A stretch of 64,000 bases of DNA from Glandiceps talaboti (lineage: Eukaryota; Hemichordata; Enteropneusta; Spengelidae): NCBI RefSeq assembly GCF_964340395.1, contig NC_135555.1, positions 20,095,947-20,159,946 of the forward strand, in the 5' to 3' direction. Position 1 is the stretch's first letter. The number at the start of each line of letters is the position of its first letter. The position numbers and the translations under genes were made by a program. Positions 1 to 12,200 of the stretch are shown one piece after another. Below the pieces are notes generated by a model that ran no database searches, was not told the origin of the DNA, and worked only from the letters and a program-made list of their open reading frames with translations.

Positions 1-51
1 CCTCGATATCCTATTTTCTTTACTAATATATTTGAAATGGGACATGAAGAT
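1..51 (-). pseudogene. Relic exon 2 of a fourth SLC16-like copy
   Basis: Bases 1-45 match the 5' part of exon 2 of copies A and C (53180-53225 and 14253-14300) in the same minus orientation, and the match runs on into the adjoining intron, where it looks most like copy C. The AG of the splice acceptor has become ATG and several codons differ. No exon 1 appears in the next 2.4 kb, where the other copies would have it within about 1 kb. The rest of exon 2 and anything downstream lie outside the window. Seen: sequence match and lost acceptor. Inferred: an old, dead tandem copy. Confidence 0.7.
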
Positions 52-431
52 TAAGAAAAAAAAGAATGGGACACAAATTAAAGCTGCTACTATGCATTTA
101 TGTTAAATGTAAAGCCAAATAACATTCGAGATCTTGGTGCGAGGGATCATTTTTCGACAATAGCTAAAGCGAGGCATTTACGTAACAAACATTATACCTC
201 ATATATGCACTAGCTGCAACTGGGACATTTTTTTCATCAAATAGCCACAAGGAAAACGGGCGTGTAACGAATAATTATTGATTGATTATTTGATTGAATG
301 ATTGATCGATTGAATGATTGATTTTTGTGGTGATATCAAACATTTTTTCTTCTTTCCCTGAGTACTTTTCTCTCTTTCAGCTGTATGTAATTATCTCTTT
401 ATTGACTAAATAATGGCATGTTGTCAATTCT
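52..431. other. No gene recognised
   Basis: AT-rich non-coding sequence with a small run of TGATTGAT-type repeats near 275-322. No splice-bounded exon or known repeat seen. Confidence 0.5.
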
Positions 432-486
432 ACACACACACATACATACATACATACATACATACATACATACATACATACATACA
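432..486. repeat. (CA)n(CATA)n microsatellite
   Basis: Simple repeat: a short CA run, then about eleven CATA units. Confidence 0.95.
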
Positions 487-541
487 AAGGTCTAAACAAG
501 TCGACCGCGTAAAAATTCTATAATAAACGACGTCGTGATTA

Positions 542-946
542 GGCCAAAAAAATCTGGTTCTGGTCAGGGTAAACTTTCTAAAGTGGTGCGACGACGCGAA
601 TTTTTTCTTTTTCCTAATTTTTTTTTGCGCAAATTAGTAAATACACATATTTTTGACACTTTACATACTCTGTTCTATCATATTTATCTCTTGAAAAACT
701 TCCTTTTTCTTCAAAGCAGTTTAGGTTTTGTATTTAAGCAGTCTTGGCATGTAGGGTAGATTTCAACTGCTTGTTCTCCTGATATCAGGAATAAATAAGA
801 ACGGGAAAGATTTCAGCTGCTTGTTCTCCTGATCTCAGGAATAAATAAGAACGGGAAAGCAAAAATTATCAGAAAAAAAAGGATCGACGCGAGGGTATTC
901 AGGGCTCGCACGCGCTGACCAGAACCAGATATATATTTTTTTGGCC
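542..946. mobile_element. MITE, PIF/Harbinger-like (405 bp)
   Basis: Terminal inverted repeats begin GGCCAAAAAAATCTGG on the left and read the same on the reverse complement of the right end apart from a small TATATA insertion; both continue into CTGGTTCTGGTCA. The element is flanked by TTA on each side (539-541 and 947-949). A GG-starting TIR with a 3-bp TWA target duplication is the known signature of PIF/Harbinger transposons. There is no transposase frame, so it is non-autonomous. Related copies are at 4550 and 38048. Confidence 0.75.
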
Positions 947-1239
947 TTAGCTCTGGAAATTACGCTACGAGGTTCAATTCGGACACGTCTTCCATAGCCC
1001 TTACTGAAACCCCGTAGCGTATATTTCCAGGGCCAGGGCTCAGTCGAGAATATTAATGAGAATGTGAATGAATAAACTCAAAATTTCTTGTCTCAGATGT
1101 TTGATTTCATTACAATTATTCGGTAAACTACAACATTTAATGTAAATTGCTAATTGGTATTTAATTTTCGTTCCGATTGTGGTCGTCTCATTTTACAAAA
1201 CAACGCATACACAAGATTGATGCACAAACTTGTACTTTG

Positions 1240-1589
1240 ACTTGAAACAGTGCAGATTTGCCGAAGCTATTTTTCACGTTTGACACACTCAGTAATCTTT
1301 GATTAAACTCTTGGAAAAAAGCTCTAATTTATGGTGCATTTCTCATACGGTTTTCCAGACTGTATCTAACTAGTAATATATCTTCCCTCTGCGTGGTGAC
1401 GCGAGGATGACCACTACGCGGCTTGTTCACCATAATTCCGCTTGTTTGGAACTTTTCGAGGTTGTTCCTAATTCGTTCCGAAATATCTAGTCTTCTGGCG
1501 ACTTCTCCGTTGCTATATCCTTCTTCATGTAATTTTAGAATTTGTCCCTTTTGAAAGTCGGTTAATTCGTTTCCTCTAGGCATCTTCAA
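1240..1589 (-). pseudogene. Tc1/mariner transposase N-terminal fragment
   Basis: A frame of 86 codons (1329-1589) begins MPRGNELTDFQKGQILKLHE after a short leader, and continues with an HTH segment (GEVARRLDIS) and the basic KPRSGHPR stretch. This is the paired-like helix-turn-helix and linker of Tc1-family transposases. After ..NRMRNAP the frame stops; a shifted frame continues weak similarity to about 1240. The DDE catalytic domain is missing. The family's usual length is about 340 aa, so this is a dead 5' fragment. No TIRs were found around it. Confidence 0.8.
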
Positions 1590-1599
1590 ATATTATTCG

Positions 1600-2429
1600 T
1601 CTTCTTCATTTAGAGCATGGGTTCCCTAATCCGCTGCAGGACTATTGGTTTCATTCTATGCTTTTGAAAGGCATTGCAAAGGTGAACTATTGTTACTATT
1701 GTTGTCAGGAAGCTTCCCCTGACTCTCCACCTTTTGTTAGGTATTTGTAGGCAACTTTGTTTTACCTCGGCACTGGACGCTGCATTTTGGGCAGCTTGTC
1801 TAGTTGTTTTGGGGGGGTTGTTGAGGAAGTCAAACATTCAAGCCCCTTATCAGGCTGTAAATTTGATCCCCACAAGCATTTAACCCGGGATTCCTTTAGG
1901 GTACAGCCCTGGGGACTAGCTATTGCTATTCGCTGGACAAAAACTTTGCAAACCAGGGACCACTTTCTAGAAGTTCCCCTTCCATGCATTTCAAGCCAAC
2001 CACTCTACCCAGTGTCAGCAGTTTCAAGTGCTTTTAAGCACTCTATGGTTGCACTTAGTACGGGCCCAGCCTTTGTCATCCCTGTTAAGAGGGGGTGGGG
2101 TGGTGGGGGTTCATCCACTAACTGTACAGCAGTTTACTTCCAAGCTGTGCAGCCACCTACAAAAGCTGAGTATGCCAGTACAGGCATATCCCCCCCCCCC
2201 TCGATAGTTTGCAGTGGGGTGAGTCATCTTGGGCAATTCAGTGTGGGGTCCCCAGTGACACCATCAAGTTAATGGGTACTGGAAAAGTTATGCTTACCTG
2301 TGTTATTTGGTTGTCCCCTTACCGTTTAATTAAGGTGAACTCAGTACTTCAGTGTGCTATATAACTCCCTCGCTAGAATTCTTCTTCAGCTACTAAGCCC
2401 ACTACCTAACTACCGTTTGGGTTTGGGGT
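1600..2429. other. Unassigned sequence with G-rich runs
   Basis: Contains long open stretches on both strands, among them a 171-codon frame at 1757-2272, but its composition is proline/serine/glycine-rich with homopolymers (GGGGTGGTGGGGG, C11) and no domain I recognise. I see no splice-bounded coding model. It lies outside the inverted-duplication arm. Confidence 0.4.
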
Positions 2430-2703
2430 ATTTCAATCGTATAAACAGGGGGCAGGTGTGCCTCAACAGCTAATTGGTAGTTGTAATAAAGATTACCCCA
2501 GTTTCAGCAAACATTTGTAGTTTCTGTATGCTTACTGGTTGTATGTGTGTGGGATCTGCAAATCTTAAATGGATGTTAACCTGATTAAAATGTTGATATG
2601 ATTTGATCCCTGTTTTAAAATGTCCACGGCGAACTCGGCTAGAGTTTTCTTACAAATAGTAACAGCAAAAGTTTAAAGAATTCATTTCGAGTAGAATTAT
2701 ACA

Positions 2704-2990
2704 TTAAACTGTGGTATAATAGCAGTACTGTATTCTCTTCTCTGCTTGGACGGGATATTTACGTGAAAGCGAATTAGTTCGTTTTGATCTTGAAAACCCC
2801 TTCTTTCCCTTTGGAACATAGACAACAAGCTCTCTAGCATCGTCGCTTGACTGTTCAACTGCAATCATTTCTCCACCCCATAGTCGATATATTGGCCCAA
2901 ATAATACAACTGTAAGGCCAGTAAACACCATGCAGGAACCGTAAAAGTAGAAAGAATTGTTGTAATCCTTGGTTGTGTCATATATCCATC
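2704..2990 (-). CDS. Copy A exon 4: TM12 and C-terminal tail
   Basis: Acceptor CTTACAG, first codons complete GWIYDTTKDY; TM12 then a charged tail ending YYTTV and TAA at 2704-2706. The tail is about 35 residues longer than that of copy C. Confidence 0.85.
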
Positions 2991-3051
2991 CTGTAAGTAA
3001 ATGGCAAATAAAGATGGGATTGGTTTAGATACAATGATTGCTTCTATAGAA

Positions 3052-3149
<98 letters not shown>

Positions 3150-3388
3150 AAAAAATGCACCAATACATACATACATACATACATACATACATACATACAT
3201 GCATGCATACATACGTACATACATACATACATACATACCTACCTACATACATACATACATACATACATAGATGCACACAAACATAGATGCACACATATCA
3301 AATTCATACACGCATGCATGGACGCACATACATACATACATACATACATACATACATACATACATACATACATACACACACACACATG

Positions 3389-3419
<31 letters not shown>

Positions 3420-5113
3420 TACCTGCAACTGGCGGACCCATCAATCCTCCAATACTGCCCCAAGGCGAGCTAACACATAACGCTGCCGTCAAATTTGATG
3501 GACCCACAACATCTTTGATTGCCTGTGAAAACAGCGTGAAGAAAAGGCCGCAGAATAGTCCAAGAAAGGCGGTGTACACACAGTATGTTAAATAAGAATC
3601 AGCAAGTGAACTTAGAAGATTTGTTATTCCGGCTAAAACCAAAGCTATACCAAATAGGCTTGTACTTGTTATATTGAGTGGTTTCAGTATTAATAGTAGT
3701 ACAGTTGGAGCAAGTCTGCCTAGTATACCAGCAACTCCAAATATGGACATAATTAGGGCAATATTCCTTTCAGAACTAAGCCTCATAGATGCTGCGCGTG
3801 CAACCATATGAGCTGGTACTCCATAGAATCCAACTCCGATACCAAGTATCAAGGCAAATGTAATAACGTCAAATATTGGGTATTTCATATAGAGACTACA
3901 GTCGCAGATTTCACGCATCTGTCGTATGGCAGTAGGTTTTGCTGTACTATTGATATCGTTATCATTTTTATCAATTGATACTTCATCAAAATGTTGTGTC
4001 CCTGTCATCTCAAAATTTATCTTTGTCATCTTTGGCAATTTCAAGAGTGTGCCACATACACACAAGTTGGCATTAATAGCAGCAAAGACAATGAATGCTC
4101 CACGCCAGCCGTATGTCTCAATCAGCAGTTGCCATAACGGTGAAAAAATGAAAATGCCTATTCCTGACCCACTCACCACAAGGGCATTCGCCATGACGTA
4201 CCTCTTTTTTATGTAAAGGGATATAATTCCAAGATGGGGATATAAAATAAGACCATGACCACATCCTGTAAAGAAAAGTGCACATTGTGTCATTTGGGCA
4301 AACATTACAAGAGCAAACAGTAACACACAGTAGTTTTCCAATAAACATACGTACTCTCTGGGATCCCACGCTTCAGAAACATATTAACAAGTCTAGAGGT
4401 GATACAATAAATTTTTTTAGAAACTTGCTGGACTTCTGATTTTGGAGAATGTTTTTTTTTTTCTGTAAGTAAATTCTGACGTTATATCAAAAAGGCCAAT
4501 GTGGTGGTCAGAAATTGTGATGGCTAGGTTTACGGTGCAAACCGAGTTAGGCCAAAACAAGAAAACAATTGTTTCTGGTCAGAGTTTGTTGTCTACGCGA
4601 TTTGTACTTATTTTTCAACAAACCTGTTGGTCAATAATTTACTATTTATGGCAATTATTGTTCTGTTTATTTAGTACTTTAGAGCATTTGTGTATGCGGG
4701 CAGATGTCATTTGCTTATTCATGACTGGCTCTACTGTTCTCTTCATTGAAGAAGTAGAAAGTAACAATTAATGTAGTGAAGGTGAATGGTTAGCGTGACC
4801 GGCTTGGAATCTACAGGTTGCGGGTTCGAGCCCCTTCGCCGCCTGCTGTTTGTATCTGAGTTACTAAAGACCTGGGCAAGATTTGAACCACGACTGTGCC
4901 TCAGTCAACCCAGCTGTATAATTGGTGACCTGGTAGGATGTAGGTTGCAATGTGAAGGCTTTAATCCTATACGCTTAAATGGCTGCAATGGATTGTATGC
5001 TCCCCGGGGAGTTGAGGAAGACTAATGCCGCTGTGCCGTTCTGATCCGAGCAAGTGGTAATAATTGTAAAGAGCTTTGAGCACGGTGTGGGAAAGTGCTA
5101 TATAAGAACCCAA

Positions 5114-5176
<63 letters not shown>

Positions 5177-6198
5177 CAAACTTGTTTCTATACTGCGCCA
5201 AAGAAAGAGGCATGTTTCGCACTTTTTGATGTGGTTACAAAAAGGATCCTGTTGTGTGTAGTGTCTCTGTTATTGTAAGCCTGGAGTTGAAACGTGTCTA
5301 TGTAAATACCAACATTCATGCTCCACCAGTCAAACAGAAAGGTAACCCAGTTAGCTGCATACAATAGCACGGTGTACTAGCATATCACAATAAGCCCTGA
5401 CCCCATTCTGTTGTCGACATTTTTAAGTACTACGTTTGGACAAGTGTATCAGACAACCAATATTTGCATGAACTGTTTATTATATATGCAAATTAATGTT
5501 ACAAAGTTGTCAAATATAGAAAATACAACTGTTTGTGATACCTGGTGTCATAAAAACGTACATACATCCATACACACACAGTCATACATACATACATACA
5601 TACATACATACATACATGCATACATACATACACACACACACACACATACATATACATACATACATACATACATACATACATACTTACATACATACATACA
5701 TACATTAGACGCAAAGCGTGTTATTGGGACAGTTAGCACTTTTACTACGTAGAGCTGCGCCATTTTCGCTATTTCTGGACCAATCCGGAAGAACTACGTC
5801 ACCTCCGGACAGTTCGCAACATTGTAGTCAGTTTGACAGCTTGGACGGATGGTACCAAATTAGCATATTTTACATCATCTCCAAGCGCCTCGTTTTCGCT
5901 ACCTTGCTGAATGCAGAAGTGTGTCAGTTACGTGAACCGGCGTACGGTCTCAGAAACTACGCCGTGTATTCAAACAGAATGAAAATTTGTGCCAAGCGGA
6001 TGTAGTCTCGCTGCCAGACTCGTGACTGTCGTCCCTAATCTGTTATGTATGCCGAGCGGCGCAGCCGCAAGAATAGAGGGATTTGTTCCTCTCTTCTCGC
6101 GGCTCCGCCGCTCGGCATACATAAACAGATTAGGGCGGCCCTTTTTATTTTTAGCACAACTGAACTGAGGTTCAGTAGTGCTATAGGGATCGCCCGGC

Positions 6199-6245
<47 letters not shown>

Positions 6246-9200
6246 CAACTTAAACTCAAAAACTGCTGAACCGATTGCCATGATATTTGGTGGGTCCATT
6301 ACCTTGAGTGTCTAGTTGGGAAATTGTTCAAATCAAAATGATCGCATCATAGATGTACATGTGTGATTTGGGTAAAAAAATGTGATTTTTGGTCAAAAAA
6401 CTTAAACTCAGAAACTACTGGGCAGATTGGTGCGAAATTTGGTGGGAACATTCTTAAGGGGATGTAAAGTAAGATTTGTCCATGACGGGATGATTCCATC
6501 AGTGATATGCAAACTAGAGCTAAAAATGTGTCTTTTTGGTTAAAAATCTATAATTCCAAAACTACTGAGCAGATTGGGCTGAAATTTAATGAGAATGTAT
6601 CTAGAGATGTATGGACAAAGAAATATTAAGCATACCATGATTCCATGAGTGATATGCAAATTAGGTGTAAAAATGTTCATTTTTGGTCAAAAACTTTTGG
6701 TCAAGTACTTGGTCACCGAGTCTGAAACTTGGTGAGATGTTTCTGCATGTTATTCTTCAAAACATTTTGACAAAATTGGCCCTAGCAACCATGACCACGC
6801 CCTTGGCAACAACCAAATGGCAGTATATTTTGGTCAAATAACATCATGTGGTAGGCAAATGAATAAACATTCAAAAAATGTATGCAAATACCGTAGCAAC
6901 CATGACCACGCCCATAGCAACAGCCAAACGGTCGTGTATTTCACAAAGATAACAGGGATTAATAGACAATTGAATAAACGTTCAAAAAATGTATGTAAAT
7001 TTGCCTAGCAACAAGACCACGCCCATAACAACAGCCAAATAATCATGTATATTGCAAAGATAACAACAGGAATAGAAAGACAAATGAATAAACATTCAAA
7101 AAAATGTATGCAAATGTGCCTAGCAACAAGACCACGCCCATAGCAACAGCCAAATGATCACATATATTGCAAAGATAACAAAGGGGATTAATAGACAATT
7201 GAATAAACATTCAAAAAAATGTATGTAAATATGCCTAGCAAGAAGACCACATCCATAGCAACAGCCAAATGATAGCATATATCGTAAAGATAGCAACATG
7301 GTTGGATAGGCAACTGGATAGTCATTCACCAAATGAACACTTATTGTTCGCATGTTAGCATTTTTAAAAACTGTACAGTTGTGCTACAACGCCATTGGCG
7401 GTATTTTTCTGTTTCTCATCTCCCGACCGACCCTAATTTGCAGCTCCCACATCAGAAAAAAAGAAGTTTTTTTTTTTATTTCCGACCGACCCCTGAGCAC
7501 AGCAAAATTGTAAGGTTCCTCATGGCGTCTTAGACCAGTTCTGCCGAGGAAATGACCTTGCGACATTGGCCCTTAAAATTAAAAATGACGCAATAATTTT
7601 CCCACCTTGCGTCGCTTTGGCGCATTCATTTTACGGCAGACATCAAAATTATCTAAGTCCACGGCCGGACCAGGTCAGGCTCTGACTCGACGTCAATCCC
7701 ACAAGAAGTATACTGACTGCGTAAGGGAAAGTTTTGTTGACATCATATAAGATACAGTGACAACGCGCAGTTCTATTGTTAACATAAAAAATGCCACAAA
7801 AAGATTAACTTTGATAAACTTACAAATTGAAACATTAGAGGGAGTAGATGAGACGTCGAAATGGACGTCTCGTCACATGTTTTGTCTACCGTCACTGTCG
7901 TGACCTCTGACCTACTCACTGACGTGTGCGAAACACTGAACTTGCTACCGGAATGCGGAACATCGATCTATCTGCCACAGCTCAGAAGCCTGAGTAAACC
8001 AAATTTATGGGACAGGTTGTGATTTTCATTTGTGGATGGGTTAAATTAAATGAGTACATGTGTATTTTGATTCCGAAAAAGCTGTGTTAGGGGATCTTTT
8101 TGCATGATGTTGACAGTGACACATGTGAATGTTGGGCACTGAATCAATGCGTAATCACTGGCATGGCCACTATAGACGGCCACACATGAAGAACGAACTT
8201 GTTGTGCAAATCAGAAAAAAATTAATGTGGCATTTACAGAGCATCCCAACTTTGACGTTGTTGATAGTTTTAGTTAAAGATTCAAGTTCTGAGTGTCAAG
8301 GACACCTAATGTCAGCTTTCCGTATCAAATTTACGGTATGTAACTATGCTGTCATTTGATATAGCAGGACCAAATCATGATACACAGCCAGTAACGGTTA
8401 ATTAATAAAAAATAAATTATTTTAAAAAAGTTTGTTTGACTATTATTTGTAAGTTTTTCGTTCACATTTGGTACTTTTTAAAGTCAGGGATTTTTTTTCT
8501 TCAAAATGTCATGAATTTGAAGAGGGAATGATAAACACAGCAGTGTACTAACAATTTCAAAAAATGAAACAAGTGGTTACAAGTTTAGGATTTCTCAAAG
8601 TTTCTATTCAATCATATGTTCACTGTGACTTATTTTGAAGTTCTTTGTCCTTGTCTGAAAAAAAGGGAATTAAAAATTTGAGCACTGCTATTCATTGATA
8701 TTCAGATTAAAAATTGTGACTACCTGGCTGTCCAATCTTTCTAAACAATATATAATATACTCTGTAGAAATGACTTAAAATTACATAATCTTAATTGCCT
8801 TCTTTTTATAAGGTGTAATGTGTAGTACACAATTTTCAAAAAAATAGCTTACTGGGAACTGTTATTATGAATGGATTTTTTTTATGTAGTTAGGTAATGG
8901 TCTATACGTAATGGAATATCTCAGACCACAGTATCTCTAGTGGTCTCAGATAATTTATATGAATATTTCATAGACAATAATAATTGACTCCACTCCCTGT
9001 CAAATGACACCACTTTTTGCAACCAAGGGGCCTTTGTCCCCACTTGTTGGAAACCTTGGCAGAACACTGCCGTCTACACCCCCCCCACCCACCCCCTTTG
9101 TTTCATCAGAGCGGCATGTGTCTTTCATCGACGGCTGAAGCCGTTGAGGTTTGATGAGGGACAGGGCTCGAAATTAATACTGTCGCGCAGTACATTTTGC

Positions 9201-12200
9201 TGCAATGTAATAATAGCTCAGAATATTTCCATCATTTTCAAAATTATGCTTAAAATTGGTAAAAGTCATACTGCATTCCTAATTTCTTGACCAGGTTTTA
9301 GCTTTAAATCATTTGTATCATCGGGGAAATGATCGACTCCATAGCGTTTCATGATCCATGACATGCATGATTCCGATGTTTACATTATTACTTTTAATTA
9401 CTTTTAAACAGTAAATCCCAAAGGAGTTCTGAGTTCTAGAAATGTTTACATGTTATCTGATGGATTATTTTGACAAGTTTACACTGAAGAAAAATGTTTC
9501 ATAGAAGTAATGATTTATATAAATGAAAATTCATCTCGCACACTGATGACAATCACGTAAGTGTTTCAAAAAGTTACACACTGAAGTTCAAATTGGATAA
9601 CTTGAAAAAATTGTTAGCGATGGCAATGCCACTTTGATTAATAGGACGAATGTATTAGTACTGATAAAATCATACAATAGTTCATGACTACAGATATACA
9701 CCCAACAGGATGATAAGTATTCAATCATCTTCTTACAAAGTTCTACGGATTTGTCAACCTTGCTAAAATGAAGGAAAGAGACTTGTAACAAGGAATTCAA
9801 TAAAGAGAGGAGAAAAGAAGTTGTAGAGAGACTGACAGGACAGAAAGGAGAGAGAATAGAACTGAAAAAATTGATTTTTTTTTCTTGCCCCCCACCCTTT
9901 TTTTTATTTCGCCCGCCCGCCCCGCCTGACTATTCCATTGGAGATGAGAAACAAAAACAAAAAACTCACCCTTAGGGACGATAGTCACGAGCCTGGCAGC
10001 GAGACTAAAGCGGATGCAACGAACCATGCATGCAAACCTAGCTCTCGCCGAAAACACTTACTTAAAGGGCCTTATAGGGCTTGAGCCAAGGGGGAACTTT
10101 CACAAACTGCTGCCTGTAGCATCGATAGGAGCTGGTCCAAATTTCAAGGCCGTACGGTACATTGCATGTATTTGCGGCATGATTAAGTGACACCGTGCAG
10201 AGACCAATATGTCTATTGAATTCTGCGCTATGCAGCGAATGGATAACACAAGTGTAGTATATGGAACAAATGACTGTTTTTACGCTGGTTGTTTACGAGT
10301 TTTTCCATGACCACAGAAATAAAGACACCCGAACAGTTTATTTTTCCCCAAATATACTGCCATCATAATCCAGGGCTGTTGTACTAGACTGTCTCGCTTT
10401 CATACATAGTGAGAACATTGCGTTATAAGCTTACATAGTTTCTTAGTTTTTGTAAATCCAATTCGAAGTCTTTTACGTTATTTTTTTTTTTTAGGTTTTT
10501 TACATTTATGTTTCTTTTACTATTATGTTTAGTGTTTTTGAAGTATTATAATTATTATGGGTGTGTGAAGTTGGCTCCCGTTTCCTGTTTCCTTATTCAT
10601 TTCTTTATTCGCAATTTGGTTGTTGTGCCCATATTTCTCTACTGTGAAGTTGTTAGCTCACAAGACGTCGACAAATTCTGCAACAGCTCACACCAAACAC
10701 GAGGGAGTGAAACCATGGCACTTCATTCAGTTGTAAGGGGTGTTAACTTTGTAAAACTAATACTTTTGTCCATTTCTCTCGATCTTTTGTTTACCATTCG
10801 ACGCCATCTTGTATTCTAATCATGTTATTCTCTTTTCTGACGCCTGGTGGTGCACTAACATTCATATCACACACCCAGTTGCCTACCTTATTCATTTCCC
10901 TATTCGATTTCATTGAAAAATACATATTTTCTGTGGATTTATGACACTCCAATATTGAATCTACTTATAATTACCCCCAATCAATTTAATATAACGATCT
11001 ATGTACCATTTCCTTATTCGGTTCCCGTCTTCATATTCATTACCTTATTCGGTTCCCATTCCCTTATTCATTTCCTTATTTGGTTTTATAGAAAACTACA
11101 TATTTTCCGTGGATTTATGACACTCTCATATCAAATCTACCTATAATTACCGCACATGAAAAAAAATATATAATAAAATAGTCTAAAAATTCTACCTACA
11201 CATGTACCCCACCTATGCTAAAATTTAATAATCGGAACCACACATTTTTTTTATTAGGTGTTATGTTTGATTTTCTTGAAATTTGAAAAACGTTATCATC
11301 CCAATCTCCGTCCTCGCCCTCATCCCCATCATCTTCCCTCTCAAACACACATTCTTCTGGTAAATTATATTCTTCTTCAAACTGTACAAGAGTTTCTAGC
11401 TCATCAATAATGTCAAGTATTTCTTTACCCTCTGTTAAAACGATGTCATCCACTTCCATATCATTCTCTCCCCTATGTGTATATTCGTTGCTTTCACAAT
11501 TTTCACAGTTTTTACAATAACATCCTGGCCCACATTTAAGACCTTTTTTAACACAACCACATTGTTTGTTTTTGCACCCCTTTACATTTACAACCCACTG
11601 TGTATTTGTCAACAGTATCTTTAACAATTGCTATATTTTCTTCTTAATCCCACAAGATACTTAAATTATTACCATTAGCAATAAAACCATGACTATTGTA
11701 ATCTGGTAATACTATCGTACTTTGATGCGACTGATTCCATATTTTAGATACAAAGCGAGACCTCAACCAATGATACTTTAATGCGGTAGGGTTTGGCATA
11801 TTTTCCTCCTCAAACCGTGTTCTTACTTGTATCCGAGACCTTATTATTTCAAGCCACAACCTATTTTTTTTGTATTTTTCACGCTTCATTATCTTTTTCA
11901 ACCATACCTCATATAAGCATACATCTTTTTGGGAAACACTTCTGTACGTTTTTTTATTGCTCATAAAACGAATCAACTGTTGCGCAGCTTATGTTGAACG
12001 ATAAAGTTTTGTATTGACCCATTTCCATCTCTAGATCTAATTTCCCCCCAACATTTGTTGTGACATTTTATCACATCATGGATTTCACAACATTTGTTAA
12101 TGTATTGTTTTCGCATAACTGTCATGTTGTCTATCAATCTGGTTAAAATCCGATGTAGATGTCGGCTAATCGTTCATTGCTATTTTACCTTCGTTATTTT

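Larger units (their letters stand above)
5994..10017. mobile_element. Repeat block bounded by inverted ends (about 4 kb)
   Basis: Left end 5994-6037 contains TAGTCTCGCTGCCAGACTCG and TCGTCCCTAA. The right end 9967-10017 carries the same motifs inverted (GCCTGGCAGCGAGACTAAAG). Between them lie a hairpin, two tandem-repeat fields and the 2.6 kb repeat. The end motif also occurs near 15662 and in degenerate form near 24355. It could be one composite element or neighbouring elements of one family; no transposase is present. Confidence 0.45.

Noticed and set aside
1757-2272. 171-codon plus-strand frame
   Set aside because: Low-complexity composition, homopolymer-driven, no recognisable domain or splice support.
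2865-3294. Frames of up to 123 codons rich in MYVC and ER repeats
   Set aside because: They are translations of (CATA)n and (TC)n microsatellites. The same holds for similar frames at 5.5, 18.0, 26.6, 49.3 and 52.3 kb.
3304-3422. C-terminal extension of the copy A exon 3 frame
   Set aside because: It is read-through past the GTAATA donor into the intron microsatellite; exon 4 supplies the real end.
4266-4341. Upstream extension of exon 3 (MENYCVLLFALV...)
   Set aside because: Lies before the TTTACAG acceptor. Exon 2 joins in phase and the extension would duplicate a membrane segment.
4786-4850. tRNA gene
   Set aside because: Boxes A and B are present, but there is no foldable cloverleaf or acceptor stem, and it continues into a SINE body with an (ATT)n tail. 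The same applies at 22320-22395.
9797-10057. 86-codon minus-strand frame
   Set aside because: It spans the end of the 2.6 kb repeat; charged and aromatic runs come from T/G homopolymers, and copy 2 does not conserve the frame.
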